Of a stretch of DNA of 64,000 nucleotides, positions 27,878 through 38,428 are shown piece by piece. The stretch spans positions 1 through 64,000 of the forward strand of contig CAMVFE010000006.1 of NCBI GenBank assembly GCA_947166705.1. Reading direction: 5' to 3'. The notes beneath the pieces were generated by a model. It was not told the origin of the DNA. It saw nothing but the letters and a program-made list of their open reading frames with translations, and searched no databases. This DNA is from an uncultured Clostridia bacterium (GTDB lineage: Bacteria; Bacillota; Clostridia; Christensenellales; Aristaeellaceae). How positions within the stretch are numbered: the first letter of the stretch is position 1; each line of letters opens with the position of its first letter. Both the position numbers and the translations under genes were made by a program.

Positions 27878-28755
27878 GCGTGCATACCGCGATTCAAAAA
27901 CGCCGGGGACGCATGCTGTCCAAATCGCGGCGCGAAAAAACGGTCGGCATCCTGTGCCTGATCCTGCTGATCGCGCTCGCCCTGATGGTGATGTTCCCGA
28001 TCTACTGGATTTTCCGTTCCTCCCTCATGTCGAACGGGGAGCTGTATGCTTATCCGCCTGCCTTCACGCCGCCCGCCTGGCGGTTCGAAAACTATCCGGA
28101 AACACTGAAATCCTTCGAATATCTGAAATTCCTGGGGAATACGATGACCATCCTGATCCCCGCGGTCGCGGGAGCGGTGGTCACGGCCACGATGGGCGGC
28201 TACGCCTTTGCGAGGCTCCGCTTCCGCGGCCAAAAATTCCTCTTTACATTGTGCGTGGGCTCCATGCTGCTTCCGAGCATGGTCACGCTGATCCCCATTT
28301 TCCTGGCCTGGTCCAGGCTGGGCCTGGTCAATACCTACTGGCCGCTGATCCTGCCGCATTTCTGCGGGGGCGGCGCGTTCAACATTTTCCTGATCCGGCA
28401 GTTCGTCAAAACGGTGCCCCGCGAACTGGACGAAGCGGCGACGATCGACGGCTGCGGATATTTCAGGATCCTGGTTTTTATCATTGTTCCGGCGATCAAG
28501 TCAGCCATGATTGTGGTGGGCCTTCTGAAATTTATCGAGCTGTGGAACGACCTGCTTCAGCAGGTCACCTATATCACCCGCAGGGACCGGTATACCCTGG
28601 CGCTGGGGCTCAATATTTTCCGGGGATCGTTTAACGACGACTGGTCCAGCATCATGTGCGCGACCTGCCTTTCCTTTATTCCCGGCATTGTGTTTTACCT
28701 GATCGGACAGAAATATTTTGTGGAAGGCATTGTGATGACCGGGATGAAGAACTGA
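27874..28755 (+). CDS. Carbohydrate ABC transporter permease
   Basis: DEAATIDGCGYFRILVFIIVPAIKS; ATGA overlap with upstream gene. Confidence 0.93.
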   Translation: MSVHTAIQKRRGRMLSKSRREKTVGILCLILLIALALMVMFPIYWIFRSSLMSNGELYAYPPAFTPPAWRFENYPETLKSFEYLKFLGNTMTILIPAVAGAVVTATMGGYAFARLRFRGQKFLFTLCVGSMLLPSMVTLIPIFLAWSRLGLVNTYWPLILPHFCGGGAFNIFLIRQFVKTVPRELDEAATIDGCGYFRILVFIIVPAIKSAMIVVGLLKFIELWNDLLQQVTYITRRDRYTLALGLNIFRGSFNDDWSSIMCATCLSFIPGIVFYLIGQKYFVEGIVMTGMKN

Positions 28756-28772
28756 CGGGAGGAGGAAAATCC

Positions 28773-30677
28773 ATGCCGATCCGGGAAGTGTCCGTGCGGA
28801 ATGTCAGGATCTCCGACGATTTCTGGTCGCCCCGCCAGGCGCTTGTTACCGACGTGACCGTTCCGTATATGGAAAAAATACTGCGGGACGAAGTGCCCGA
28901 AGCCAGAAAATCCCACGCCGTCAGCAATTTCCGCATGGCCGCGGGCGAGGAGTCCGGAACGTTCTACGGAATGGTTTTTCAGGACAGCGACGCGGCCAAA
29001 TGGCTGGAGGCGGCCGCCTATTCCCTGCTTCTGAAGCCGGACCGCGAACTGGCGGAGCGGGTGGATGAGCTGGTGGCGCTCATCGGCCGCTGCCAGCAGG
29101 AAGACGGATATCTGAATACCTATTTTACAGTCAGGGAGCCCGGGAAACGCTGGACCAACCTGCTGGAATGCCATGAGCTCTACTGTGCCGGGCACATGCT
29201 GGAAGCCGGCGCCGCGCTGCACGAAGCCGCCGGAAAGGATGAGCTGCTCCGGATCTGCATCCGTCTGGCCGATCACATCTGCGACCGGTTTGAGAAGGAA
29301 GAGGGCATTCCCGGGCATCAGGAGATTGAAATCGGGCTGCTCCGCCTGTTCCGCGCGACCGGAAGGACGCGCTACCGGGATATGGCGCTGCGTTTCCTGG
29401 ACATGCGGGGGCAGGATCCGGAATGGTTTGTCCGGCACACGCCGCCCCATCCGGGGATTCATTACGGCGGATATGATATCGACCCCGCGGATACGGCGTA
29501 CAACCAGTCGGATGTCCCGGTGCGGGAGCAGACGACGGCCCGCGGGCACGCCGTGCGGCAGCTGTATCTGCTCACAGCCATGGCGGACGCCGCCGCGGAA
29601 ACCGGGGACCGGGCTTTGCTGGATGCCTGCCGGCGCCTGTTCGACAATATTACGCAAAGGCAGATGTACGTGACCGGCGCGGTCGGTTCATCCGCGCATC
29701 ATGAGGCCTTTACCGTGGATTATGACCTGCCGCCGGACAGGTGCTACGGGGAAACCTGCGCTTCCGTCGCCATGGTGTTCTTTGCCCGCAGCCTGCTCCG
29801 GAACCGTCCGGACGGACAGTATGCCGACCTGATGGAGCTGGAGCTGTTCAACGCAGCCCTGGCGGGCATGCAGCTGGACGGGAAACGCTTCTTTTACGTC
29901 AATCCCCTGGAAGTGGATACGCGGGTCTCCGGCCGGGTTCCGGGCTATAAGCACGTGCTGCCCAGGCGCCCGCCCTGGCACGACTGCGCCTGCTGCCCGC
30001 CCAATCTGGCCAGGCTGATCACATCCCTGGGCGGATATCTCTGGAGCGAGGACGAAGGCGCCGTATACAGCCATCTGTTCGTCGGGAGCGAGGCCTCGAC
30101 GCGCTTCGGCCGCATTCGCTTGGAAACCGGATATCCATGGCGGGGAAATGTTGATTACACGGTCGTGGACGGAGGAGATTTCACGCTGGCGGTCCACATT
30201 CCGGGGCACGTGACGGATTATACCCTGACGGTCAACCGCCGGACGGAAGATTATCCGGTCCGGGACGGATACGTTTATATCCGGCGCGCCTGGCAGGCCG
30301 GAGATACCGTGGCGCTGGCCTTTGAAATGCCGGTTCGGAGGCTCCGCGCCGACATCCGGGTGCGCAGCTGCGCCGGTAAAACGGCGCTGGCCAGGGGGCC
30401 GCTCATTTACTGCTTCGAGGAAACGGATCAGGAGGAACCGTTATTCTCTGTCTTTATCTCTCCCGAAGGAAAGATCGATCCCGCGCCCTCGCTGCCCGGG
30501 CTGCCAGAGGAAATCGTCTGCCTGTCCATGGAAGGATACGCGGATGTCTCACCCGGCACGCAGTACGGCCCGGGCCCGCTCGGGAGGAAACCGTGCCGGC
30601 TGAAGGCCGTCCCCTATTTTGCCTGGGCCAACCGCGCTCCCGGCAGCATGGCTGTGTGGATTCGGGAGCAGCGCTGA
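28773..30677 (+). CDS. GH127 (DUF1680) beta-L-arabinofuranosidase-like glycoside hydrolase
   Basis: ISDDFWSPRQ..ECHELYCAGHMLEA..GRVPGYKHVLPRRPPWHDCACCPPNLARLITSLGGYLWS. Confidence 0.93.
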   Translation: MPIREVSVRNVRISDDFWSPRQALVTDVTVPYMEKILRDEVPEARKSHAVSNFRMAAGEESGTFYGMVFQDSDAAKWLEAAAYSLLLKPDRELAERVDELVALIGRCQQEDGYLNTYFTVREPGKRWTNLLECHELYCAGHMLEAGAALHEAAGKDELLRICIRLADHICDRFEKEEGIPGHQEIEIGLLRLFRATGRTRYRDMALRFLDMRGQDPEWFVRHTPPHPGIHYGGYDIDPADTAYNQSDVPVREQTTARGHAVRQLYLLTAMADAAAETGDRALLDACRRLFDNITQRQMYVTGAVGSSAHHEAFTVDYDLPPDRCYGETCASVAMVFFARSLLRNRPDGQYADLMELELFNAALAGMQLDGKRFFYVNPLEVDTRVSGRVPGYKHVLPRRPPWHDCACCPPNLARLITSLGGYLWSEDEGAVYSHLFVGSEASTRFGRIRLETGYPWRGNVDYTVVDGGDFTLAVHIPGHVTDYTLTVNRRTEDYPVRDGYVYIRRAWQAGDTVALAFEMPVRRLRADIRVRSCAGKTALARGPLIYCFEETDQEEPLFSVFISPEGKIDPAPSLPGLPEEIVCLSMEGYADVSPGTQYGPGPLGRKPCRLKAVPYFAWANRAPGSMAVWIREQR

Positions 30678-30902
30678 AAGCCGGCAGGCCCGAGCGGCCC
30701 CGCCCGCCGGGGAAGCTTCATTCCCCGGCGCAGCGCTTCTTTTTCCGGAGGAAGCGCTTCATGCCTCTTCACAGCACTTCATTTTCCGACAAAAACTGAA
30801 AAACAGGCTTGATTCTGATCAAAGTGTTCAGTAAAATCATTCTGCTATCCTGCGATAAAGGCATCTTCACCGGGAGCAGGCAGGAGACCGGAAGGAAAAA
30901 CG

Positions 30903-31619
30903 ATGGACGGAGACTGGAACTTAAGCGGCTGCGGAAGGAACGACCCGAACCGCCTGAAATCACCGGAGGAAGCGGCGGATCTGGTTCGGAAGATCGGCTT
31001 CCTTCCGCTTTTTTCTGTCGGAATACCGGGCTTTTCCGTGGAGGAGCGCGTGCTTCCCTTCGACTGGTGGACGGAAGATCCGGAGCGGGATCCGTGGATC
31101 TGGCGGATGACGCTGGCGGAGTACGGCGATATCGCTTACGGCAAATTCTTTGACCGGAAGGCGGGCTTCGTTTCAAAGGAATGGTTTCCGGACTTTGCCA
31201 ACTACCGGAGGGACGGATACGACGCCGAGGGCCTGTACGAGGACGGAAAGATGAAGGGCGGCGCAAAGAAGATCCTGGACGCCCTGGAGCTGGATGAAAA
31301 CGCGGTCAGCCTGGAGCTCATGTCCGGGCAGCTTCGGAAGCGCGCCGGCGTGGAGAAGGGCTTCGACGGGCTGCTGATTGACCTTCAGATGCAGTCCTTC
31401 CTGCTCATCAGCGGATTCCGGCAGAAGCGGAACAAAAAAGGGGTTCCCTACGGCTGGCATCTGCCGTCCTTCACGACCCCGGAAACCAGGTGGGGATACG
31501 ATTTCGTGAACAGCGCGGAGACCCTGCCGGATGAATCGTACCGGCGGATCGCGGCGCAGGTCGGGCGGTATTTTCCGGACGCGGATGAAAAAGCGCTCAG
31601 AAAAGCGCTGAAAAGATAA
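30903..31619 (+). CDS. AlkZ-related/hypothetical protein
   Basis: Single long ORF; ..[48 protein letters not shown].. Confidence 0.6.
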   Translation: MDGDWNLSGCGRNDPNRLKSPEEAADLVRKIGFLPLFSVGIPGFSVEERVLPFDWWTEDPERDPWIWRMTLAEYGDIAYGKFFDRKAGFVSKEWFPDFANYRRDGYDAEGLYEDGKMKGGAKKILDALELDENAVSLELMSGQLRKRAGVEKGFDGLLIDLQMQSFLLISGFRQKRNKKGVPYGWHLPSFTTPETRWGYDFVNSAETLPDESYRRIAAQVGRYFPDADEKALRKALKR

Positions 31620-31761
31620 AAGCACAGGGGCTGAAAGCGCCGGCCGGCGGCGGGCGTTCCGGGGGAGGGAGAGATCCATGGTCCCGCGCCGGTCCGGCAG
31701 GAAAACCCCGGATGGAAGCAGAATAAAAGGAAAGACCCACGCAAAAGGAGGATACACCGCC

Positions 31762-32829
31762 ATGACCGTATCAGAAGCGGACAGAAACAGCTGCAGCGTC
31801 CATCTTTCCGAAGACGGGCGCAGCGTGGTTATTCTTGATCAGACGAAGCTGCCCAACCGGCAGGAATGGCTTTCCCTTTACCGGATCGATGAGCTGTGCG
31901 CCGCGATCAAATCCCTGGCCGTGCGGGGGGCGCCGGCGATCGGCATCTTTGCCGGCTACGCCGTGTACGTGCTGGCCGTACGGAAGGAAACGGAGGATCC
32001 GGACGCCCTGCGCGCGTACCTGGAGGCGGAGGGGGAAACCCTGAGCCGGGCCCGGCCCACGGCCGTGAACCTGTCCTGGGCGGTCAGCCGGATGCTCCGG
32101 GCGCTCCGGGACAACCCCGGGGCGGATGTTTCCCGGATCCGGTCCCTGCTGCGGGAGGAGGCGCTGGCCATCCACGACGAGGATATCCGGATGTGCACCC
32201 GGATTTCCGAATACGGACTGTCCCTGGTAAAGCCCGGGGACGGAATTCTGACCCACTGCAACGCGGGTCCCCTCGCCACCTCCAAATACGGCACCGCCAT
32301 CGGCCCGGTGCTGCTGGGCAAAGAGCGGGGCATCGACCTAAAGGTCTTTTCCGATGAGACCCGCCCGCTGCTGCAGGGCGCGCGGCTCACCTCCTACGAG
32401 CTGCAGCGGGCCGGCGTGGACGTGACGCTGATCTGCGACAACATGGCCAGCATCGTCATGAAGAACGGCTGGGTGCAGGCGTGCTTCGTGGGATGCGACC
32501 GGATCGCCGCCAACGGGGATTTCGCCAACAAGATCGGCACCTCCGGCGTGGCGATCCTGGCCCGGCATTACGGCATTCCCTTCTACACCCTCGGCCCGAC
32601 CTCCACGATCGACATGAACTGCCCGACCGGGGACGATATCCGCATCGAGCAGCGGGATCCGGAGGAGATCAAAACCATGTGGTACCGGGAGCCCATGGCC
32701 CTGCCGGAGGTAAAGTGCTACAATCCCGCCTTCGACGTGACGGATCACGAGCTGGTGACCGCGATCGTCACGGACCGGGGAATCGTCTATCCGCCCTTTG
32801 ACGTGAATCTTCAAAAACTATTTGCCTGA
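31762..32829 (+). CDS. mtnA: S-methyl-5-thioribose-1-phosphate isomerase
   Basis: [64 protein letters not shown]. Confidence 0.95.
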   Translation: MTVSEADRNSCSVHLSEDGRSVVILDQTKLPNRQEWLSLYRIDELCAAIKSLAVRGAPAIGIFAGYAVYVLAVRKETEDPDALRAYLEAEGETLSRARPTAVNLSWAVSRMLRALRDNPGADVSRIRSLLREEALAIHDEDIRMCTRISEYGLSLVKPGDGILTHCNAGPLATSKYGTAIGPVLLGKERGIDLKVFSDETRPLLQGARLTSYELQRAGVDVTLICDNMASIVMKNGWVQACFVGCDRIAANGDFANKIGTSGVAILARHYGIPFYTLGPTSTIDMNCPTGDDIRIEQRDPEEIKTMWYREPMALPEVKCYNPAFDVTDHELVTAIVTDRGIVYPPFDVNLQKLFA

Positions 32830-32843
32830 AGGAGGTTGTTTCC

Positions 32844-33575
32844 ATGATGACTGCTTCTCCGTCCGCCTGCATTGAACTGAAGGAAGGCACCCACGTAGCC
32901 AAAGTGGTGCTGATGCCGGGGGATCCGCTCCGGGCGAAATTTGTGGCGGAGCACTATCTTGAGAACTGCGTGCTGTTCAACGACGTACGGAACATGCTGG
33001 GCTACACCGGCACCTACGAGGGGAAGGAAGTATCGGTGATGGGCTCCGGGATGGGCATTCCCTCCTTCACCCTTTACGCCCAGGAGCTGTTCCGCTTCTT
33101 CGGGGTGGAGGCCATCATCCGGATCGGCTCCGCGGGCGGCATCAGCGACGACATCCGCGTGCGGGACCTGGTGATCGCCATGTCCTCCTCCACCAATTCC
33201 ACCATGGCCACCTCCTACGACCTGCCGGGCATCGTCGCGCCGACGGCCAGCTACGACCTGCTGCGGGAGGCGGTGAAGGCGGCAGAGGAAATCGGCGTCC
33301 GTCCCCGGGTGGGCACGGTATACAGCTCCGACTTCTTCTATCATCCGGACCGGGAGGTCAATCAGAAGGCAAAAGCCCTCGGCCACCTGGCGGTGGAGAT
33401 GGAATCCGCCGGGCTGTATCTGACCGCCATGGCGGAGCGGAAGAAGGCCCTCGCCCTGTTCCAGATCTCCGACCACGTGTTCACCGGGGAAGCGCTGAGC
33501 GCGGCGGAGCGGCAGGACGGCTTCCGCGAGATGATGGAGGTCGCCCTGAAAACCGCGGTCCGCATTGACATCTGA
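32844..33575 (+). CDS. deoD: Purine-nucleoside phosphorylase (DeoD type)
   Basis: VVLMPGDPLRAKFVAEHYLE..GSGMGIPSFTLYAQELF..EMESAGLYLTAMAERKKALALFQISDHVFTGE. Confidence 0.95.
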   Translation: MMTASPSACIELKEGTHVAKVVLMPGDPLRAKFVAEHYLENCVLFNDVRNMLGYTGTYEGKEVSVMGSGMGIPSFTLYAQELFRFFGVEAIIRIGSAGGISDDIRVRDLVIAMSSSTNSTMATSYDLPGIVAPTASYDLLREAVKAAEEIGVRPRVGTVYSSDFFYHPDREVNQKAKALGHLAVEMESAGLYLTAMAERKKALALFQISDHVFTGEALSAAERQDGFREMMEVALKTAVRIDI

Positions 33576-33582
33576 GGAGGGC

Positions 33583-33960
33583 ATGGCTAATTTAATCGAT
33601 ACAGGTATGCGCGCAATCGTTCACCGGGTGCTGAAAAGACAGGGCTCAGGCCTCCTGAAGCGCTTTGACTTTTCGACGATCCGGGCGGTCTCCATCAACA
33701 AGGGGCTTCTGGAAAGGCTGCTGCGGGACAACCAGGATACGGAATACGGCCGGAAATACCATTTTTCCGAAATCAAATCCATCGACGATTACCGGAAGAA
33801 TGTACCCATGACGACGTACGCGGATTACGAGGGGTACATTAACCGGATGACGGAGGACGGGGAAAGGAACCTGCTGTCCAGCTATCCCGTCGTCTATTAC
33901 GCCAGCACCTCCGGCACATCCGGAAGCCCGAAAAAGATTCCGGTGACGGACAGGGGCTGA
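33583..33960 (+). pseudogene. GH3 auxin-responsive-promoter-family (acyl-adenylase-like) protein, truncated
   Basis: NQDTEYGRKYHFSEIKSIDDYRKNVPMTTYADYEGYINRM..YYASTSGTSGSPKKIPVTDRG* stops right after the N-terminal motif. Confidence 0.8.
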
Positions 33961-34028
33961 GCGGGAAATCCGCCGCCCCGGTTTTCTTCCGCGGCTCCAC
34001 CGCGGTCCCGCCGCCCCCGGCGGCCCTG

Positions 34029-34057
34029 TTCAGCCATTCACGCAGTGAATGGCTGAA
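34029..34057. repeat. Perfect 13-bp-arm hairpin
   Basis: TTCAGCCATTCAC-gca-GTGAATGGCTGAA. Confidence 0.8.
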
Positions 34058-34262
34058 TTGCTTTTGTGCCGTCCGCATGATAGAATATCCTCAAATCCGA
34101 TATATACGGCATAATGGCCTTTGATATCAGGAAACTGAATGGGCACCGGATCCGGCGCGCGCGCGCGGGGCAGATCGGCATGCCCGCTTTCGGACGCGCG
34201 CCGGGGGCGGCGGCCGCGGGATCCCCGCGTTCGGAAGCCGGCCCGGAACAAGCGGGAAGGAG

Positions 34263-35408
34263 ATGATCGCTTTGAAGCTGATCCATCTGTCGGATCTGCA
34301 TCTCGGCAAGAGAGTGAACGAGTTTTCCATGATTGAGGACCAGAAATATATCCTGCTGCAGATCCTGCAGATCATCGGGCGGGAAAGGCCGGATGGGGTC
34401 ATCATCGCCGGGGACGTGTACGACCGGACCCTGCCCTCCGCGGAAGCCGTCGCGCTGCTGGATGAGTTCCTCTTCAGGCTGGCGGCCATGGGGCTCCAGG
34501 TCTACATGATCAGCGGAAACCACGATTCGCCGGAGCGGATCGCGTTCGGAGGCCGGCTGATGGAAACCGGCGGCGTCCATCTGTCGCCGGTGTTCAGCGG
34601 GCAGATTGAGCCCTGTTCGCTGGCGGATCAGGACGGGGAGATTAAAATCTGGATGCTTCCGTTCGTGAAGCCCGTCGACGTGCGGCACGCGTATCCGGAC
34701 GAGGAGATCGGCAGCTACACGGACGCGGTCCGCGCCGTGATCGGCCATATGGCCCCGGATCCCTCGGAAAGGAATGTGCTTGTCGCCCACCAGTTTGTGA
34801 CGGGCGCAGCCAGGTCCGATTCGGAGGACGTGTCCGTGGGCGGGATGGATAACGTGGACGCTTCCGTGTTCGACGGCTTTGACTACGTCGCCCTGGGGCA
34901 TATTCACGGCCCGCAGCACATCGGCCGGGAAACCGTCCGCTACTGCGGGACGCCGCTGAAATACTCCTTCTCCGAAAAGGACCATCAGAAGTCCGTGACG
35001 GTGGTGACCCTCGGGAAAAAGGGAGAAACGGAAGTCCGGACGGTTCCGCTCACGCCCCTGCACGACCTGCGGGAAATCAGGGGAACCTACGATCAGCTGA
35101 CCTTACTGGAAACCTATCGGGGAACCGCGGTGGACGATTATCTGCACGTGGTTCTGACGGACGAGGAGGATGTGCCGGACGCGCTGGCCCGGCTTCGCGT
35201 CATTTACCCGAACATCATGAAGCTGGATTATGACAACCGGCGGACCCGGACCGCGGCGGACATTGAAGATGCCGGAGAGCCTGAAAGAAAGAGCGCGATC
35301 GGGCTGTTCGGCGAGTTTTACGAAAAGCAGAACGGGCAGCCGATGAGCGGGGAACAGCGGGCTTTCGCGGAAGAGCTGCTGGAGAAGCTGAAGGAGGAGA
35401 TGGCATGA
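34263..35408 (+). CDS. sbcD: Exonuclease subunit SbcD
   Basis: LIHLSDLHLGKRVNEFSM, IIAGDVYDR, ISGNHDSPERI, LGHIHGPQ. Confidence 0.96.
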   Translation: MIALKLIHLSDLHLGKRVNEFSMIEDQKYILLQILQIIGRERPDGVIIAGDVYDRTLPSAEAVALLDEFLFRLAAMGLQVYMISGNHDSPERIAFGGRLMETGGVHLSPVFSGQIEPCSLADQDGEIKIWMLPFVKPVDVRHAYPDEEIGSYTDAVRAVIGHMAPDPSERNVLVAHQFVTGAARSDSEDVSVGGMDNVDASVFDGFDYVALGHIHGPQHIGRETVRYCGTPLKYSFSEKDHQKSVTVVTLGKKGETEVRTVPLTPLHDLREIRGTYDQLTLLETYRGTAVDDYLHVVLTDEEDVPDALARLRVIYPNIMKLDYDNRRTRTAADIEDAGEPERKSAIGLFGEFYEKQNGQPMSGEQRAFAEELLEKLKEEMA

Positions 35409-38173
35409 GACCGCTGAAACTGACCATGCGCGCGTTCGGGCCCTATGCCGGAGAGGAAACGGTGGACTTCAGCCTTCTGGGGACAAACGGATTGTACCTG
35501 ATCACCGGCGATACGGGCGCCGGCAAAACAACGATCTTTGACGCGATTACCTATGCGCTGTACGGGCAGCCCAGCGGGTCCAACCGGGAAACGTCCATGC
35601 TCCGCTCGAAATACGCGGACGAGTTCGCGGCGCCGGGCGTCACGCTGACCTTTGCCTACAACGGAAAGGAGTATACCGTCCGGAGAACCATGGAGCACCT
35701 GCGGAAAAAGATGCGGGGCGACGGAACGACGCCCGCGCCCGCGGAAGCGGAGCTGGAGCTGCCGGACGGAAGAATCGAGAAAAAGGAAAAGGAAGTCACC
35801 CGGAAGATCACGGAGATCCTGGGCGTGAACAGGGATCAGTTCTGCCAGATCGCCATGATCGCCCAGGGCGATTTCCTGAAAATCCTGCTCGAGGAGACCC
35901 GGGACCGGAGGATCCATTTCCGGGAGATTTTCAGGACCCACATCTATAACTCCTTTCAGGATCGGCTGAAGGACGGGATGCGGCAGGTGGAGCAGGAGCG
36001 CAGCCTGCAGAAGGGCAGCCTGCAGGTCCATATGAAGCGCATCGCCTGCCCTGAAAATGATCCGCTGGAGATCGAGGCGGAAAAGGCCCGAAACGGGGAA
36101 CTGCTGACGGACCGGGCGTGCGAGCTGGTCCGCGGGCTTCTGGAGAAGGATTTTGAGGACAGAAAGGCCATCGCCGCCGGGGAAAAGGAACTGGACGACA
36201 GAATCGGCGGCCTGAACCGGCTGATTGGGAAAGCCGAAAGCCAGCAGAAGGCGAAACAGGACCGGGAGAACGCGCTGAAGGAGCTGGCGGCCGCAAACGA
36301 GCAGATGAAGCCGCTGGGTGAAAAACTGCGGGCCGAAAAGGAGCAGGCTCCGGAAACGGACAAAAGGAAGGCGGAAAAAGCGCAGATCCTTGGTGAGCTT
36401 CCCGAATACGAAAGGCTGGACAAAAAGCTCAGCGAAGTATCCGAAGCGGAAAAAAGCCAGGGCCTGAAGGAAAAGGAAATCGCGGAGCTGGTCCGCGCCG
36501 GAACAGCCCTGCGCGCGGAAGTCAATCAGCTCAGCAGGGAATTAACGGCCGTCCGGGAGGCTGGCGACCACACAGCCGGCCTGAGCGTCGAGCGGGAGCG
36601 CACGGAGAACAGGAAAAAAGCCCTGGAAGATCTGAACGCGGAGCTGAAAGCCCTTCCCGAAAAGCAGGAGGCCCTGAAAAGGGCGCAGGATGAATACCTG
36701 GCGGCAAAGAAATACGCGGAGGCGCGCCGGCAGGAAGCCGAAAGGGCGCGGGCGGCCTTCAACGATGAGCAGGCGGGGATCCTGGCCGAAAAGCTGGAGG
36801 AAGGCATGCCCTGCCCGGTCTGCGGCTCCACGCATCACCCGATGAAGGCGCATAAATCATCCCCCGCCCCGGACGAAGCCGCCGTCAAGCGCCTGGAGGA
36901 GGCGGCCCGGGCGGCGCAGAAGAAGGAATCCGAGGCCAGCGGCAGGGCCGGCGCGGAGCTCAGCAAGGCGGAGCTTGCGATAAACGGCATCCGCGGGAAA
37001 GCGGAGGATCTGCTCGGCGGATATGATGAAGAAGCAATTCGTAATCAGGTGGACGATCAGCTGGCGGAAGCCGCGGGAAGGCTGCGGGAAATCTCCGAAA
37101 GGCTGAAGGCGGAGCAAGCCCGGAAGGCGCGCAGGGAGGAGCTTGAGAGGATCATTCCCCGGAAGAACGAACAGCTGAACGGGATGCTGGAGAGGCATGG
37201 CGGGCTGAGCGCTGCGTACAGCCAGGAAAAGAGCAGGATCGAAACGGAGCGGAAAGGGATCGCGGAGCAAAAGGCCAGGCTGAGGTTCAGCGATAAAAAA
37301 GCCGCGGAGAAGGCGGCGGCGGATCTGGCGAAGGAGATCGCGGCCCGGGAAGCCGCCCTGGCGCAGGCGCAGCAGGCCTATGACAGCTGTCTGAACCGGA
37401 TCCGGACGCTGGAAGGGCAGATCGCGCAGGCCGAAAAGCTGCTGAGCGAGGACGAGGTGAAGGATCCGGAGGAAAAGAAGGCGGAGAAGGCGGCCTGCGA
37501 AGGGCAGAAGGCGCAGCTGAACCTGAAGCGCATCGAAGTGGAGCAGAGGATCCGGACCAATGAGGACGTGCTGAAAAATATCAGGAACGCTTCGGACGAG
37601 CTGTCCGCGCTGGACCGGAAGTGGCAGTGGATGACGGCGCTCTCGGACACGGCGAACGGTACCCTGAAAGGCAAGCGGCATGTGATGTTTGAAACCTGGA
37701 TCCAGATGACGTTTTTCGACCGGATCCTGAGGCGGGCGAACGTGCACCTGATGAAGATGAGCGGGGGAAGGTACGACCTGAAGCGCCGGGAAATATCGGA
37801 TGACAACCGCGGCCAGAGCGGGCTGGACCTGGACGTGATCGACCACACCAACGGAAGCGTCCGCAGCGTCAAGTCCCTGTCCGGCGGGGAATCCTTCATC
37901 GCGTCGCTCAGCCTGGCCCTGGGGCTGTCTGAGGAAATCCAGATGAGCGCCGGCGGAATACGCCTGGATACCATGTTCGTGGACGAAGGCTTCGGGTCCC
38001 TGGATGAGGAAACGCTGCAGCAGGCCATGCGGGCCCTCAAGAGCCTGTCGGAGTCGAACCGCCTGATCGGGATCATCTCCCACGTCTCGGAGCTTCGGCG
38101 GGAGATCGATAAGCAGGTGGTGGTTGAAAAGCTCAGGTCCGGAGGCAGCCGGATCCGGCCGATCGAAGGATGA
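35405..38173 (+). CDS. sbcC: Exonuclease subunit SbcC
   Basis: MRPLKLTMRAFGPYAGEETVDF, GDTGAGKTTIFDAI, CPVCGSTHHP zinc hook, SLSGGESFIASLSLALGLS, FVDEGFGSLDEE. Confidence 0.97.
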   Translation: MRPLKLTMRAFGPYAGEETVDFSLLGTNGLYLITGDTGAGKTTIFDAITYALYGQPSGSNRETSMLRSKYADEFAAPGVTLTFAYNGKEYTVRRTMEHLRKKMRGDGTTPAPAEAELELPDGRIEKKEKEVTRKITEILGVNRDQFCQIAMIAQGDFLKILLEETRDRRIHFREIFRTHIYNSFQDRLKDGMRQVEQERSLQKGSLQVHMKRIACPENDPLEIEAEKARNGELLTDRACELVRGLLEKDFEDRKAIAAGEKELDDRIGGLNRLIGKAESQQKAKQDRENALKELAAANEQMKPLGEKLRAEKEQAPETDKRKAEKAQILGELPEYERLDKKLSEVSEAEKSQGLKEKEIAELVRAGTALRAEVNQLSRELTAVREAGDHTAGLSVERERTENRKKALEDLNAELKALPEKQEALKRAQDEYLAAKKYAEARRQEAERARAAFNDEQAGILAEKLEEGMPCPVCGSTHHPMKAHKSSPAPDEAAVKRLEEAARAAQKKESEASGRAGAELSKAELAINGIRGKAEDLLGGYDEEAIRNQVDDQLAEAAGRLREISERLKAEQARKARREELERIIPRKNEQLNGMLERHGGLSAAYSQEKSRIETERKGIAEQKARLRFSDKKAAEKAAADLAKEIAAREAALAQAQQAYDSCLNRIRTLEGQIAQAEKLLSEDEVKDPEEKKAEKAACEGQKAQLNLKRIEVEQRIRTNEDVLKNIRNASDELSALDRKWQWMTALSDTANGTLKGKRHVMFETWIQMTFFDRILRRANVHLMKMSGGRYDLKRREISDDNRGQSGLDLDVIDHTNGSVRSVKSLSGGESFIASLSLALGLSEEIQMSAGGIRLDTMFVDEGFGSLDEETLQQAMRALKSLSESNRLIGIISHVSELRREIDKQVVVEKLRSGGSRIRPIEG

Positions 38174-38428
38174 GGCCGCGTACGCGCCGGTCAGAACCCT
38201 TTTGAAGAGGCTTTTCCCCGAGCTGCTCTGAAAATGTCTTTTCCGCAGAACAGCTCTGAAAACCTTTACTAAACTGTCGAAACAAAGTACAATAGGCAAA
38301 AGTTCCGGAGGTGCTGAGCTTCCGGAGGTGCGAAGGTTCCCGGTAGAGGAAAAGAACTGCTTTCGCAGGAAGGACGATACCCGCCGCGGCGGATTCCTTG
38401 ATGAACATCATGACGGGAGGAATGAACG

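Noticed and set aside
34154-34170. GGCGCGCGCGCGCGGGG stretch as a functional Z-DNA element
   Set aside because: Short GC alternation in a GC-rich spacer; no supporting context.
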